From Histomonas meleagridis (Eukaryota > Parabasalia > Tritrichomonadida > Dientamoebidae), in assembly GCA_020186115.1 (NCBI GenBank), contig WSYJ01000164.1:1054001-1118000 (forward strand): a stretch of DNA of 64,000 nucleotides. Direction: 5' to 3'. This document shows, piece after piece, positions 17,546 through 27,305 of the stretch (within the stretch, counting starts at the first letter, position 1; each line of letters starts with the position of its first letter). The notes under the pieces are model-generated. The model searched no databases. It worked only from the letters and a program-made list of their open reading frames with translations, and had not been told where the DNA came from. A program made the translations under genes and the position numbers.

Positions 17546-19078
17546 ATGCTTTGCGCAATATTCTTTGCTGCTGCATTCCAGGAGTATACTCTCATCAACG
17601 GTACTCTCGAAATCATGGGGGACAACGACATTGATGATAATACCAAGGAAAAAACATTTCATATTTTTATTGATCGACTTGAAATAATTTATAAAAATTT
17701 CGAATTTAGTTCTTACCCTAATCTTAAAACAGTTGAAATTGGCAATAATGTTAAAGAAATTGGTGAACAAGCATTCAGTTATTGTTATAATCTAACAAAA
17801 GTTGTAATTGGAAGTGGACTTGTGATAATTGGTTCAGAAGCATTTCGAAATTGTTCAAAAATGACAACAGTTATTATGGGAAATGTTAAAACCATTGGAG
17901 AAAAAGCATTTCGTTATTGTTATAGTTTAATTGAGGTTATCATTCCTAATTCTACTACTGAAATTGGAGAACAAGCATTCAGCTATTGTACAGGTTTGAC
18001 AAAAGTAGTAATTGGAAGTGGAGTTAATACAATTGGTTCGGGAGCATTTCGAAATTGTTCAAAAATGGCAACAGTTATTATGGGAGAAAATATTAGATCT
18101 ATTGGAGATGAAGCATTTCGTCATTGTTATAGTTTAATTGATGTTATCATTCCTGATTCTACTACTGAAATTGGAGAACGAGCATTCAGCTATTGTACAA
18201 GTTTACAAAAAGTTACTATTGGAAACAATATCACCATCATCGATGAATATTTATTTTATGAATGTACAAGCTTATCAACAATCATTATAGGAGGAAAAGT
18301 AACAGAAATTTGCTACCACGCATTTTATTATTGCGATAATATTTCGGAAATATATTTTTATGGAACAGAAGAGCCTTATATAGGGGATGAAGTTTTTCCG
18401 AATAATATCAACGCAAAGGTCATTGTAAGTAATGATTATAATGGAACGACATTTAATGGTTTATCCATAACTAAATTTAAAGACTTGCAAACAAATACAT
18501 TTACAAAATCAAATACATTCACAGAATCAAATACATTTACAAAATCAAATACATTCGCAAAATCAAATACATTCGCAAAATCAAGTACATTAACCAAATC
18601 AAATGCATTTCCGAATTCGAATACATTTACGCCTTCAAACATTCACTTGGAGGTATCTTATTCTCCCTCAATGGTTCTTACGTACACGCAATCTGTTTCT
18701 GCTTATTCTTATTCTTCTAACTCTTTTGTGCTCTCAGCATACGAAACCACATTCACGTATACGAACTCGTTCTTCATATTTTATGATTACACAGTTATAA
18801 AATATTCGATTTATTCTCCGTTTTATTATACATTTCATGTCCAATCAACTCAGCCAACAGATAACCATAAAATTTCACAGTCGCTTTTGATTGGCCTTTC
18901 GTGCGGAGCAATTGTAAATATATTCGTTTTGATTGGAATTGTTGTCTTTGTCGTGAAGCACAAGAAAGCTAAAGAAAGCTCTTCGTCGGAGTATGTTCAC
19001 GAAAAAACTGTTGTTGACCTGAAACATACGTCGACGCTTCACCAAAATGAAGAAGCACTCGACAATGTTACAATTTAG
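17546..19078 (+). CDS. BspA-like LRR_5 surface protein
   Basis: 510 residues. I chose the ATG at 17546 because it gives an immediate signal peptide (MLCAIFFAAAFQ); the frame is open upstream to 17363 without a signal. About nine LRR_5 repeats of the type EIGEQAFSYCTGLTKVVIGSGV form a solenoid. A cap (EIYFYGTEEPYIG) follows, then a Ser/Thr stalk of repeated NTFTKS hexamers, a Tyr-rich membrane-proximal segment (FYDYTVIKYSIYSPFYYTF), one transmembrane helix and a 45-residue cytosolic tail. The family mediates adhesion of trichomonads to host cells and bacteria. Divergent from SNF2. Confidence 0.9.
   Translation: MLCAIFFAAAFQEYTLINGTLEIMGDNDIDDNTKEKTFHIFIDRLEIIYKNFEFSSYPNLKTVEIGNNVKEIGEQAFSYCYNLTKVVIGSGLVIIGSEAFRNCSKMTTVIMGNVKTIGEKAFRYCYSLIEVIIPNSTTEIGEQAFSYCTGLTKVVIGSGVNTIGSGAFRNCSKMATVIMGENIRSIGDEAFRHCYSLIDVIIPDSTTEIGERAFSYCTSLQKVTIGNNITIIDEYLFYECTSLSTIIIGGKVTEICYHAFYYCDNISEIYFYGTEEPYIGDEVFPNNINAKVIVSNDYNGTTFNGLSITKFKDLQTNTFTKSNTFTESNTFTKSNTFAKSNTFAKSSTLTKSNAFPNSNTFTPSNIHLEVSYSPSMVLTYTQSVSAYSYSSNSFVLSAYETTFTYTNSFFIFYDYTVIKYSIYSPFYYTFHVQSTQPTDNHKISQSLLIGLSCGAIVNIFVLIGIVVFVVKHKKAKESSSSEYVHEKTVVDLKHTSTLHQNEEALDNVTI
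18490..18645 (+). repeat. 18-bp repeats encoding the NTFTKS stalk
   Basis: About eight imperfect copies of an 18-bp unit (consensus ACATTTACAAAATCAAAT) encode hexapeptides NTFTKS, NTFAKS and NTFTES between the LRR solenoid and the membrane. Confidence 0.85.
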
Positions 19079-19593
19079 CAAAACATTTTTTATTATTAAT
19101 AAAAAGCGTGTTAAGTCTTTGGAATTATGCATTGTGATATGTAATAACTTACGTAACTTTGTTCATTATATGTTAATAATTTCAAGTGAAAACTTAGAAA
19201 TGAATTACATGTTGTACAGAATCATTGCTTTTAACAAATATATTTAGTACACAATCTATTTAATGTATACAAACCTTTCTATTTTCAATGAATTTACGGA
19301 TCATGATGATGTTGTCTGTTTTGTATTATATTTCAGGGTGTTCATTATGATATTAAATCAAATATTTCAAAATAAAAATACTGACATTTAATAAACGGAT
19401 ATTCAAAACATGAAACAAAAATCAATCACATTTGAACAAACAATAAATTAACAAATTACAAATATTATTTAAACCATATGAAGTTCTCCTCAATTTATGC
19501 TGTTTCCATCATACTGACGAGTTCCTTATGTAACATTTTTCGCCATAAACAATAAAATTTTCACAAACGTATTCGTTAAGAGCAATTAATCAT
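19079..19593. other. intergenic, tail-to-tail
   Basis: 515 AT-rich bases between two convergent genes. Nothing recognised beyond 3' ends. Confidence 0.6.
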
Positions 19594-21105
19594 TTATTCA
19601 TCTTCTTCGTCTTCGTTTGCCTCATTTTCTGTCTGCCCTCTGTCTCTTGCGTAGAACTCGTTCAATGTCTGCTGGTCGATTCTCTTTAGCGACTCCTTTG
19701 GCAGTGTCCTCAATATTTCCCAAGCCAAGTCCAGCGACTCGAACACGTTTCTACTTTCGTACGGTCCCTGTTGCAAGAACTGTGTTTCGAATCTATGCAA
19801 GAACTCGATATGTTTCTTATCATCTTCGCTCAATGATTCCTCACCGACGACTGCCTTCATTGCGAGGACATCTTTACCGTGTGCGTATGACGCGTACATT
19901 TGGTTTGAGACACTGCTGTGGTCTTTACGTGTCAATCCTTCGCCAATAGCGCTCTTCATCAAACGCGATAACGATGGCAACAAGTTAATCGGTGGATAAA
20001 TTTGTTTGTTATCAAGTTGACGATCAACATAAATTTGGCCCTCAGTGATATAGCCCGTTAAATCTGGAATTGGATGAGTGATATCATCAGATGGCATAGT
20101 GAGAATTGGAATTTGCGTGATACTGCCTGGACGCCCTTTAACACGTCCGGCTCGCTCATAGATGGAGGCAAAGTCGGTGTACATGTAACCTGGATATGAT
20201 CGACGCCCTGGAACTTCACTACGGGCAGTAGAAACTTCACGTAACGCATTTGCATAAGATGTCATATCAGTCAATATGGCTAAGATGTGCATGCCTTGGT
20301 CATACGCAAGATACTCGGCAGTGGTTAAGGCAATACGTGGCGTAATAAGACGTTCAATGGTGGGATCATTGGCATGATTCAAAAAGAGAACAACACGCTC
20401 CATAGAACCACTTTGCTCGAAATCTTGTTGGAAGAATTGGGCAGTGCTCTTGTTGACACCCATAGCTCCGAAAACAATGGCAAAATTATCTGGTGATGTA
20501 TCATAGACATCTTTACCACGGTGTTGAACAAGACCGGCTTGACGGCAGATTTGGGCGGCAATTTGGTTGTGTGGAAGACCGGAGGCTGAGAAAATTGGAA
20601 TCTTTTGACCACGGGCAATGGAGTTCATTACATCAATGGCTGAAAGACCTGTCTGAATCATTTCTCTTGGGTACTCACGGTTGTATGGATTGATTGGTTG
20701 ACCTTCAATATCAAGGAAATCATCAGCAAGAACTGGAGGACCATGATCTAAAGGTGTACCACTACCACTAAATACACGTCCAAGCATATCTGTGCTAACT
20801 GGTGTATGTTGTGTTTGACCAGTGAATTCGATTCTGGTTCTTTTGACATCAATATCTGTTGTACCTTCGAAAACTTGAACAACAGCTTTATCTCCTTGCA
20901 CTTCAAGGACCTTGCCACGACGTTCAGTTCCATCACCAAGAGTAATACGAACAATTTCTGCATATTTTGGGAATTTAACCTTATCGCAAATAACTAATGG
21001 ACCATTAACACTGGTGACAGTTCTGTACTCAATACGAGGCTGAACAATGTAGTCGCGAGTTACTGCATCGACGTGCTGTTTGGTAACTTCGTCGAATTTC
21101 GGCAT
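19594..21105 (-). CDS. V-type proton ATPase subunit B
   Basis: 503 residues, full length for the family. Beta-barrel N-terminal domain ([18 protein letters not shown]), then the non-catalytic nucleotide-binding domain with [21 protein letters not shown] and [15 protein letters not shown] in place of a true P-loop, [12 protein letters not shown], and [29 protein letters not shown] (read in parts) that is diagnostic for subunit B. It alternates with subunit A in the V1 hexamer that hydrolyses ATP to acidify lysosome-like compartments. The acidic tail [11 protein letters not shown] is usual. An initiator-like TTCACTGCTG lies about 25-34 bases before the ATG. Base composition is less AT-rich than neighbours, fitting high expression. 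Confidence 0.97.
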   Translation of the reverse strand: MPKFDEVTKQHVDAVTRDYIVQPRIEYRTVTSVNGPLVICDKVKFPKYAEIVRITLGDGTERRGKVLEVQGDKAVVQVFEGTTDIDVKRTRIEFTGQTQHTPVSTDMLGRVFSGSGTPLDHGPPVLADDFLDIEGQPINPYNREYPREMIQTGLSAIDVMNSIARGQKIPIFSASGLPHNQIAAQICRQAGLVQHRGKDVYDTSPDNFAIVFGAMGVNKSTAQFFQQDFEQSGSMERVVLFLNHANDPTIERLITPRIALTTAEYLAYDQGMHILAILTDMTSYANALREVSTARSEVPGRRSYPGYMYTDFASIYERAGRVKGRPGSITQIPILTMPSDDITHPIPDLTGYITEGQIYVDRQLDNKQIYPPINLLPSLSRLMKSAIGEGLTRKDHSSVSNQMYASYAHGKDVLAMKAVVGEESLSEDDKKHIEFLHRFETQFLQQGPYESRNVFESLDLAWEILRTLPKESLKRIDQQTLNEFYARDRGQTENEANEDEEDE

Positions 21106-21470
21106 TTGAAAATGGTCACCATTTTAACACAGCAGTGAATTTTTTGAATGACGTAAATCATTCAAATTACAATAAAATGATCACCTGTTAACATCCACTA
21201 AAACCAAAGTAAAAAGTATCATAAAAAATATGAACTTATTTAATAATTATTGCTTAATGTTTTAATGTCGATACATAAACATAGGTCGTTTGAGTATATT
21301 TAAGTTATATAAAAAATTAATTCAAATTTGAAATTATTTAATAGTTATCATTAATTGAAGATACTTATTTCGAATAGGTAACAAATCAATTCTTTGAGTT
21401 TTACTCTAATATTTATTAATGGTTTTGTGCAAACACATAGTGAATTTATCGTCAAACAGAAGATACATAT
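21106..21470. other. intergenic, promoter side of V-ATPase B and left flank of the palindrome
   Basis: 365 AT-rich bases. No gene. Its right limit (21470/21471) is where similarity to the right arm begins. Confidence 0.65.
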
Positions 21471-21498
21471 AAACGTCCTCCACCAAACCGTTACAAGA

Positions 21499-23346
21499 AT
21501 GGGAGCAGGAATTTCAGTAAATTATATAGATCAAGTACCATTATTTAAAACATCATGTTGGAAAGTTAGTCGTGCTAAGCATAAAACTACATTAGAAGAA
21601 GTTAGTCTTTGGGAAATTGATTACGATATTATTCAAAGTATCGGAACTAAAGCAGATCAAGAACGATTTTTAACAGAAACACTTTCATCTATATACTCTG
21701 TTCGTCGAATTTTTCATCCAGGTGTTTTAAAAATTCTTGAGCTTTCAGATTCAATTAAAGCTTTAAATTTTGCAGCAGAGCCTATTGAAACGTGTTTAGA
21801 ATATGATAGTTATTTATCTACTAATGACATTATTTATATTTCATATCAATTATGTAAAACATTAGATTTTTTACATAGTTCAGCGCACATTGTAATGTTT
21901 GGCTTATCTATTAGTGATATTTGTTTAACGAAAAGTATGGATACTAAGATTTGTTTATTTACATTTAGTAATCGTTTTATTCATGAGAATGGGGAATCAC
22001 TTCCGCGTATGGGCGACTGGAAATCTGTTACATACTTCCAACCGCCGATTAATTATATTTCACCAGAATATTATAATAATTCGCAATGCACATTTAAGAC
22101 AGATGTCTTTAGTTATGGCTGTATCATCGGCACGCTCATCAAAGGATCGAATGTATTGGAAGAGCCGACTCCGAAGCGCATTGAAGAATCGGTTCGCACA
22201 CCAAATCTTTATCAAAGCAATATTCCCAAGATATTACGCGACATGGTTATTGCATGCTTGAATGTTAACTCCGAAAAGCGTCCGTCATTTAATTTTATAC
22301 TTCATTCACCGTTATTTGATAATGTTTATATTAAGTCGTTACGATATTTCGAAGTGATATTAACTAAAACGCAAGAAGACAAATATAATTTTTATTGTGG
22401 AATATCGAAAACGCTTAACGAATTCTCTATTCGAATTTTACAAAACAAATTTTTAGAATTTTTCATTCAAGAAATTAAGAATGAAATTCTTTATTCGAAT
22501 ATATTAATTCCGATTATATTTGAAATTGGTAAAACGTTTGATAAACGAGATTTTTATGAGTTAATTGTATTACCACTTTATCCAATGTTTACGATTGTTA
22601 AACCATATGAAATCAATTTGATCTTTTTACGATATTTTTCTGTTATTGTCGAAAATATTTCAGAAGAACGAATTTATGAAATTTGTTATCCAATTATTGA
22701 AACATCGATTAAAAGTGAACAAGAACAATTACAAAAAGAAAGTGCACAAGAATTTCAAATATTAGTCAACAAATTAACAGGACAAAAGATCGAAGAAGAA
22801 ATTGTTCCGTCACTTGTCGAATATCTTTCTACATCGACTAACAATAATATTATTAATTGTAGTATTTCATTATTAAAAGAATGTTTACCTAAAGTAAATC
22901 ACAATAAATTTACTGAAGAAATCATTCCGCGCATTTCAGCGTCATGGAATCGCCAAAATAGTATCGAATTATCCGAAATTATCACCGAAATTCTTCGAAA
23001 CCTTCAGCCTACGATCACATTACGTATGAAATATATTGTTCCAATTGCATCAGAAATTGTTTCAAATAAAATTTGTTCACCAAAAACACAAATCGAACTT
23101 TGTAATATTATTAAAATATCGATTGAAATGTATCGAAATCGAAGTCGAACATCAGAAACACAAAGCGCGCAATGGCTTTCGAAAACAATTCAACGAAATC
23201 CAAAACGTAATTTGGCAACGAATCGAAACGTTAATAATAATGTAAATGTAAATAATTCACAAAATGAAAATACAAATCAACAAAATTCACAAACGTTAAG
23301 TAACTCCAATTTATTTAGTGGTATGAGCATTATGAATAAGCACTAA
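21499..23346 (+). CDS. SCY1-like pseudokinase (SCYL), left copy
   Basis: 615 residues. Residues 1-280 are a protein-kinase fold without catalytic residues: the VAIK Lys is absent (EVSLWEID), the HRD loop reads MFGLSISDICL and DFG reads TFSNRF. SPEYY and DVFSYGC of the C-lobe remain. Residues 290-560 are helical HEAT-like repeats, followed by a Gln/Asn-rich tail. This is the SCY1/SCYL architecture, proteins that bind COPI or clathrin and act in Golgi-ER or endosomal traffic. The ATG at 21499 (MGAGISVN) is chosen because the right-arm copy shares it and the arms diverge 28 bases upstream. Confidence 0.85.
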   Translation: MGAGISVNYIDQVPLFKTSCWKVSRAKHKTTLEEVSLWEIDYDIIQSIGTKADQERFLTETLSSIYSVRRIFHPGVLKILELSDSIKALNFAAEPIETCLEYDSYLSTNDIIYISYQLCKTLDFLHSSAHIVMFGLSISDICLTKSMDTKICLFTFSNRFIHENGESLPRMGDWKSVTYFQPPINYISPEYYNNSQCTFKTDVFSYGCIIGTLIKGSNVLEEPTPKRIEESVRTPNLYQSNIPKILRDMVIACLNVNSEKRPSFNFILHSPLFDNVYIKSLRYFEVILTKTQEDKYNFYCGISKTLNEFSIRILQNKFLEFFIQEIKNEILYSNILIPIIFEIGKTFDKRDFYELIVLPLYPMFTIVKPYEINLIFLRYFSVIVENISEERIYEICYPIIETSIKSEQEQLQKESAQEFQILVNKLTGQKIEEEIVPSLVEYLSTSTNNNIINCSISLLKECLPKVNHNKFTEEIIPRISASWNRQNSIELSEIITEILRNLQPTITLRMKYIVPIASEIVSNKICSPKTQIELCNIIKISIEMYRNRSRTSETQSAQWLSKTIQRNPKRNLATNRNVNNNVNVNNSQNENTNQQNSQTLSNSNLFSGMSIMNKH

Positions 23347-23760
23347 ATAATAATATTAATAAATGTTTTATTTTATATATTTTTTTCTCAGTTATAAACA
23401 CTTTTCAATAATTCCAATTAAGTTACGTATTCAACAAATGTTTTAAATTTTAATATAATGCATGAACTGCACAACACAGAAACAATTTGAATTACTTGGA
23501 AAATTTTAAAATATATAAATTTTACTTCATATTATCTAAATAAATAATCAGATGAATATTCTATATCCAAAATAATTCCATCACCATAATCAGTTATTGG
23601 GAAATAGTTTTGAGTTTTTGAAGAATCTTCTGAATCTGAGAAAATATTCTCTAAAGGTTCAGTGTATGGACCTCTTATCTTTACAGCGTTTTCTTTTGAG
23701 TCATTTTTAGTTATCGAATTCAAAAATGAGGATTTTCCAGTTTGATATGGACAAAAAATT
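23138..23760 (+). repeat. source of an intra-arm direct duplication
   Basis: The SCYL 3' end, its downstream region and the P-loop fragment recur at 26471-27090 in the same orientation. The left junction is abrupt at ATCGAAGTCG; the right limit fades after the P-loop motif. Confidence 0.8.
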
Positions 23761-23768
23761 ATTAACAT
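23532..23768 (-). pseudogene. P-loop GTPase-like fragment, copy 1
   Basis: About 78 residues from an ATG at 23768. Contains a Walker A-like CPYQTGKSSFLNSIT; downstream G3-G5 motifs are absent and the frame ends after IEYSSDYLFR. It is one of four related fragments (also 26865, 49668, 52920). This copy alone has no stop before the P-loop. Parent protein not recognised; probably the amino end of a dynamin- or septin-like GTPase. Labelled a remnant because of its length. Confidence 0.5.
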
Positions 23769-24062
23769 TTTAAGTCCTTTAGAGTATTTCTTTATTCCAT
23801 TCAATTATCATGATTATCATGTAGCAGCAAGCTTAGTATTAATAATATATTTCATTTTAGTTTAAAGCAAATTTGCAACATTAACAATTATCTGTTATTA
23901 TCTAAAATTATTAAGATAGTCATGGCCCTACAAAATTTAAAACATGAAATACTTTATTTTGTTCCAACTCATGTTGAATTATTATGCAAACCAATATTTT
24001 CAACTTAAAAACAAAAAGTGAAAATAACTTTATAAATTATAAAATTCTTTAAATTATGAATT
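23769..24062. other. intergenic
   Basis: 294 AT-rich bases between two minus-strand ORFs; nothing recognised. Confidence 0.5.
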
Positions 24063-24473
24063 TTATGGATGTCGTTCCCTATATTTGGAAAAATCTTCAC
24101 CTTTCTCAAAATCGATAATTATACATGGTACAGAAAAAACACTGGAACATTTCTTTCTGAAGTTTTCTACATTTTTTAAATCATGATCATAATTCTTCAT
24201 GAATATATTCCTCAAATTCTCAAAAGATTTACCACTAGAAATTAAATCCCTTTCTGGATGAATAAGACTTGTATAACTATTTTGACTGATTCTGCCTCGA
24301 ATTGGTCTGTAATGAGTTGAAATTAATATCTTATCATGCATTTTTAATCCTCTAGTTTGTTTTTGTAATTTTTGAAATTTTCTTTTTAGATCATCTTCTC
24401 CAACTACACTAATAAATTTGCTTGATTGCTGTGTATAAATATCATATTTAGCCAAAAAAAGGAAAAAGAGCAT
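24063..24473 (-). CDS. unknown 136-residue protein, left copy
   Basis: From the ATG at 24473 (MLFFLFLAKYDIYTQ). The N-terminus is hydrophobic for only about 8 residues, too short for certain export. The rest is basic and soluble-looking, with SVVGEDDLKRKFQKLQ, HYRPIRGRI and VPCIIIDFEKGEDF. No family recognised. The inverted copy at 52252-52662 is also fully open with only about five residue changes and no indel, unlike its neighbours, which suggests a real gene. An AAAAAGTGTC motif lies about 120 bases upstream. Confidence 0.5.
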   Translation of the reverse strand: MLFFLFLAKYDIYTQQSSKFISVVGEDDLKRKFQKLQKQTRGLKMHDKILISTHYRPIRGRISQNSYTSLIHPERDLISSGKSFENLRNIFMKNYDHDLKNVENFRKKCSSVFSVPCIIIDFEKGEDFSKYRERHP

Positions 24474-24921
24474 ATAAAAAAATGTCAATTTGACATGGTG
24501 AAAAATTTAGAAAATCTTTTTTCAATTTTCAATATCATTATAACTTTTTGAATACAAATTTTCATTTTATAACGACGGTTTATTCCTTTCAAAAAGTGTC
24601 ATTTTTTTACAACCTGTTCGTTTGGTTACCAGCGTTAAATATGAGTCTCAACATGATGATCTAATTTTAATTATTGGACACGTTTCGATTTGTTATCAAC
24701 CGGGCGATTGGAGTGAAAGTTAAAAAAATAACGAAAATTTATTTTTCCTGATTTGTATGACATTTGTGTATTTCAATAGCCAAAAACAAGTCATCCATTA
24801 TACAAAAGAAATTTGTGAATGGTTCGACAAAGCTGGAAATCAACTTATAATTATTTTCTAAGAAAAACACCCTATTTAATTGAAAAATACAAAAAAGTTT
24901 ATTATAAAATTACGCATTCCA
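24474..24921. other. intergenic
   Basis: 448 AT-rich bases holding the promoter side of the unknown ORF and the 3' side of the channel gene. AAAAAGTGTC at 24591. No gene seen. Confidence 0.55.
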
Positions 24922-26416
24922 CTAACGATCAGCGACGTATTGCAGCCAAGGAAGAGGGTCTTCTGCGTCCATATCTTCCTCATTCACCTCACCTTCCTCA
25001 ATCATTTCGTCTCTTGCGATATGAACTTCTTTAAACAAAGCAGCATGTAAAATAGCCAACACAATATAAAACCAAATTCCTAAGCCATTAAAAATCCACA
25101 CAGTTAAATAAGCTGATGGAATAATTTTCGGTTTGTCAGAACCGTCGGTTAAACCGTCATAACCGTCAAGTAAGTAATCGCCATAAGAAGCAGCAACGAG
25201 TAATTTCGCAACTTGCCTTGACGATGACATAAGCGGTGAATACCAACCAAACCAAGAAACGCCAAAAATTACAAAACCAAGGAAAAATGGCATACATCCA
25301 ACAATAAATTGTAACAATGTGACAATTGCACTAGAAATCATTCGAACGACAACAAGCGTTGCTGGGCGAAGTTGGAGATATCGAATCAGTAAAATTGATT
25401 GAAGAAATGATGCTAATGCTAATATGAAAAGTGGCCATGGTGCAGTATCATGAAGAATTTGCCCTGATGACATATAAATAATCACCGAGGCAAGAGAGAT
25501 GATATTAAAAAAGTAGTGTTAATGGCTCCCATTTATCAAGTTTCTGTTTAAATATTGTGAATGGGGAAATTCGCTCGTTTACTGCTTTGACCCTGGAAAT
25601 TTTATACAAGGACAAGATAGAAAGTGATTGGAGTAAGATAGCAACCACAAGAAAGGCTAAAAGGAAGAAATAAAGAATTGATGGAAACAAAGAACTCGCA
25701 TTATCGGAGTTACGGACAACGCGATCACGGTCAAGGTTCCATAGGATGATTCCTGTTTCTTCAAAATTGTAAAAATTTGAAATAACTCCTGACTCGATTA
25801 TTTGCCCATATTTTGTTGTTTCAATTGCATAGTAAACCGAAAGACGAACTAATGAAAAGTTTGAAAGGTAAGGTTCGATAATTTCATTTGCAAGAGTTTT
25901 GTTATCATCTTCGAAATGGAATGAAAGTTCTTCCCCATCAAGTGTTAAGAAATAAAGTGTGAGATCAGTTGTTCTATCAATTTTGTAGGAACAAGCAAAA
26001 TCAGTATCAAAAGCAAAAAACTTGTATAGCGATGAATTAAAAACAAATCTGAAATCTGGCTTGGTAAAAATCCTCTTGTCACCAAGCGAATCAACTTGAT
26101 CATCTGTGTAAACATCATATCCTTCGAGAAAGAAAATATTAACAGCTTTTCCAAAATATTGGAAAAAAATTAAAGTTGTGTTTTGAACAGTAATAGCTAA
26201 TAAGAAAAATAATGCAAAGATAATGATTTCAACAAAGCATAGCCATGGGGGTTGGTAATACTTAACCCAAACTGAAAATACTTTTGATGGTTTTGGATGA
26301 GGTTTCGCAGCTGGGTGATGCTTAAACACAAAGTGGGGGTTACGGGTAGCTTGGAAAGCAAGTCCGCCAAATGCATTCGGTCTTGTTTGAGGAACTTTTT
26401 TTGCTTTCCTCCCCAT
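24922..26416 (-). pseudogene. mucolipin (TRPML)-like cation channel, left copy, one frameshift
   Basis: The first frame (26416-25505) gives 303 residues: a basic Pro/His-rich cytosolic N-terminus, TM1 (about 60-80), a long lumenal loop with several N-glycosylation sites, then TM2. The second frame (25504-24922) continues with three TMs, a pore helix and filter region (VAASYGDYLLDG, in the place of the TRPML NGDD filter), TM6 and an acidic tail. The two join at a run of six A on the plus strand (25507-25512); the right-arm copy has five and reads through. So one extra base splits an otherwise intact channel of about 490 residues. TRPML channels release Ca2+/Fe2+ from lysosome-like organelles. 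It may be a sequencing error. Confidence 0.75.
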
Positions 26417-26421
26417 CTAGC

Positions 26422-26449
26422 CACTTTTTCGTTGCTGTAATAAAAAGTG
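26422..26449. promoter_or_regulatory. inverted CACTTTTT / AAAAAGTG pair before the channel gene
   Basis: CACTTTTT at 26422-26429 and AAAAAGTG at 26442-26449, 6 to 33 bases before the channel ATG. The right arm keeps it (50274-50301). A similar pair sits before the RPL7-like gene (57365-57402). Confidence 0.4.
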
Positions 26450-26470
26450 TCGCGTATAACCTCTTTTTCG

Positions 26471-26679
26471 ATCGAAGTCGAACATCAGAAACACAAAGCG
26501 CGCAATGGCTTTCGAAAACAATTCAACGAAATCCAAAACGTAATTTGGCAACGAATCGAAACGTTAATAATAATGTAAATGTAAATAATTCACAAAATGA
26601 AAATACAAATCAACAAAATTCACAAACGTTAAGTAACTCCAATTTATTTAGTGGTATGAGCATTATGAATAAGCACTAA
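26471..26679 (+). pseudogene. SCYL 3'-end fragment
   Basis: Encodes only the last 68 residues of the pseudokinase (SRTSETQSAQWLSKTIQ to MNKH) and its stop. It is the duplicate of 23138-23346 and lies 55 bases upstream of the channel gene on the opposite strand. No start codon in the copied part. Confidence 0.85.
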
Positions 26680-27090
26680 ATAATAATATTAATAAATGTT
26701 TTATTTTATATATTTTTTTCTCAGTTATAAACACTTTTCAATAATTCCAATTAAGTTACGTATTCAACAAATGTTTTAAATTTTAATATAATGCATGAAC
26801 TGCACAACACAGAAACAATTTGAATTACTTGGAAAATTTTAAAATATATAATTTTTACTTCATATTATCTAAATAAATAATCAGATGAATATTCTATATC
26901 CAAAATAATTCCATCACCATAATCAGTTATTGGGAAATAGTTTTGAGTTTTTGAAGAATCTTCTGAATCTGAGAAAATATTCTCTAAAGGTTCAGTGTAT
27001 GGACCTCTTATCTTTATAGTGTTTTCTTTTGAGTCATTTTTAGTTATCGAATTCAAAAATGAGGATTTTCCAGTTTGATATGGGCCTTAA
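26471..27090 (+). repeat. direct duplicate of 23138-23760
   Basis: Same order: SCYL 3' end, AT-rich downstream sequence, P-loop fragment. The copy is nearly identical through the P-loop coding part and then drifts. Confidence 0.8.
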
Positions 27091-27140
27091 ATTATTATCA
27101 CTTTAATTCCTTTGGGGTAATTCTTCAGATGTTCATCCAT
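26865..27140 (-). pseudogene. P-loop fragment, copy 2
   Basis: Starts MDEHLKNYPKGIK at 27140 but meets a TAA just before GPYQTGKSSFLNSIT, so only a 63-residue frame without its own ATG-to-P-loop link remains. Same fragment family as 23532. Confidence 0.6.
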
Positions 27141-27305
27141 TATATGATCTTGGAGCAGCATTTCAAAAAATGTGAAAAATCCAAAATTTGCCAATACGAA
27201 AAGCAAACATACTTTGTCAATTTCCAAAGTCAAAAACATTAAACTTTTATGAATCCATATTTTATAATGGTTTTATTTATAAAATTCCATGTTATTTATA
27301 ATTTT

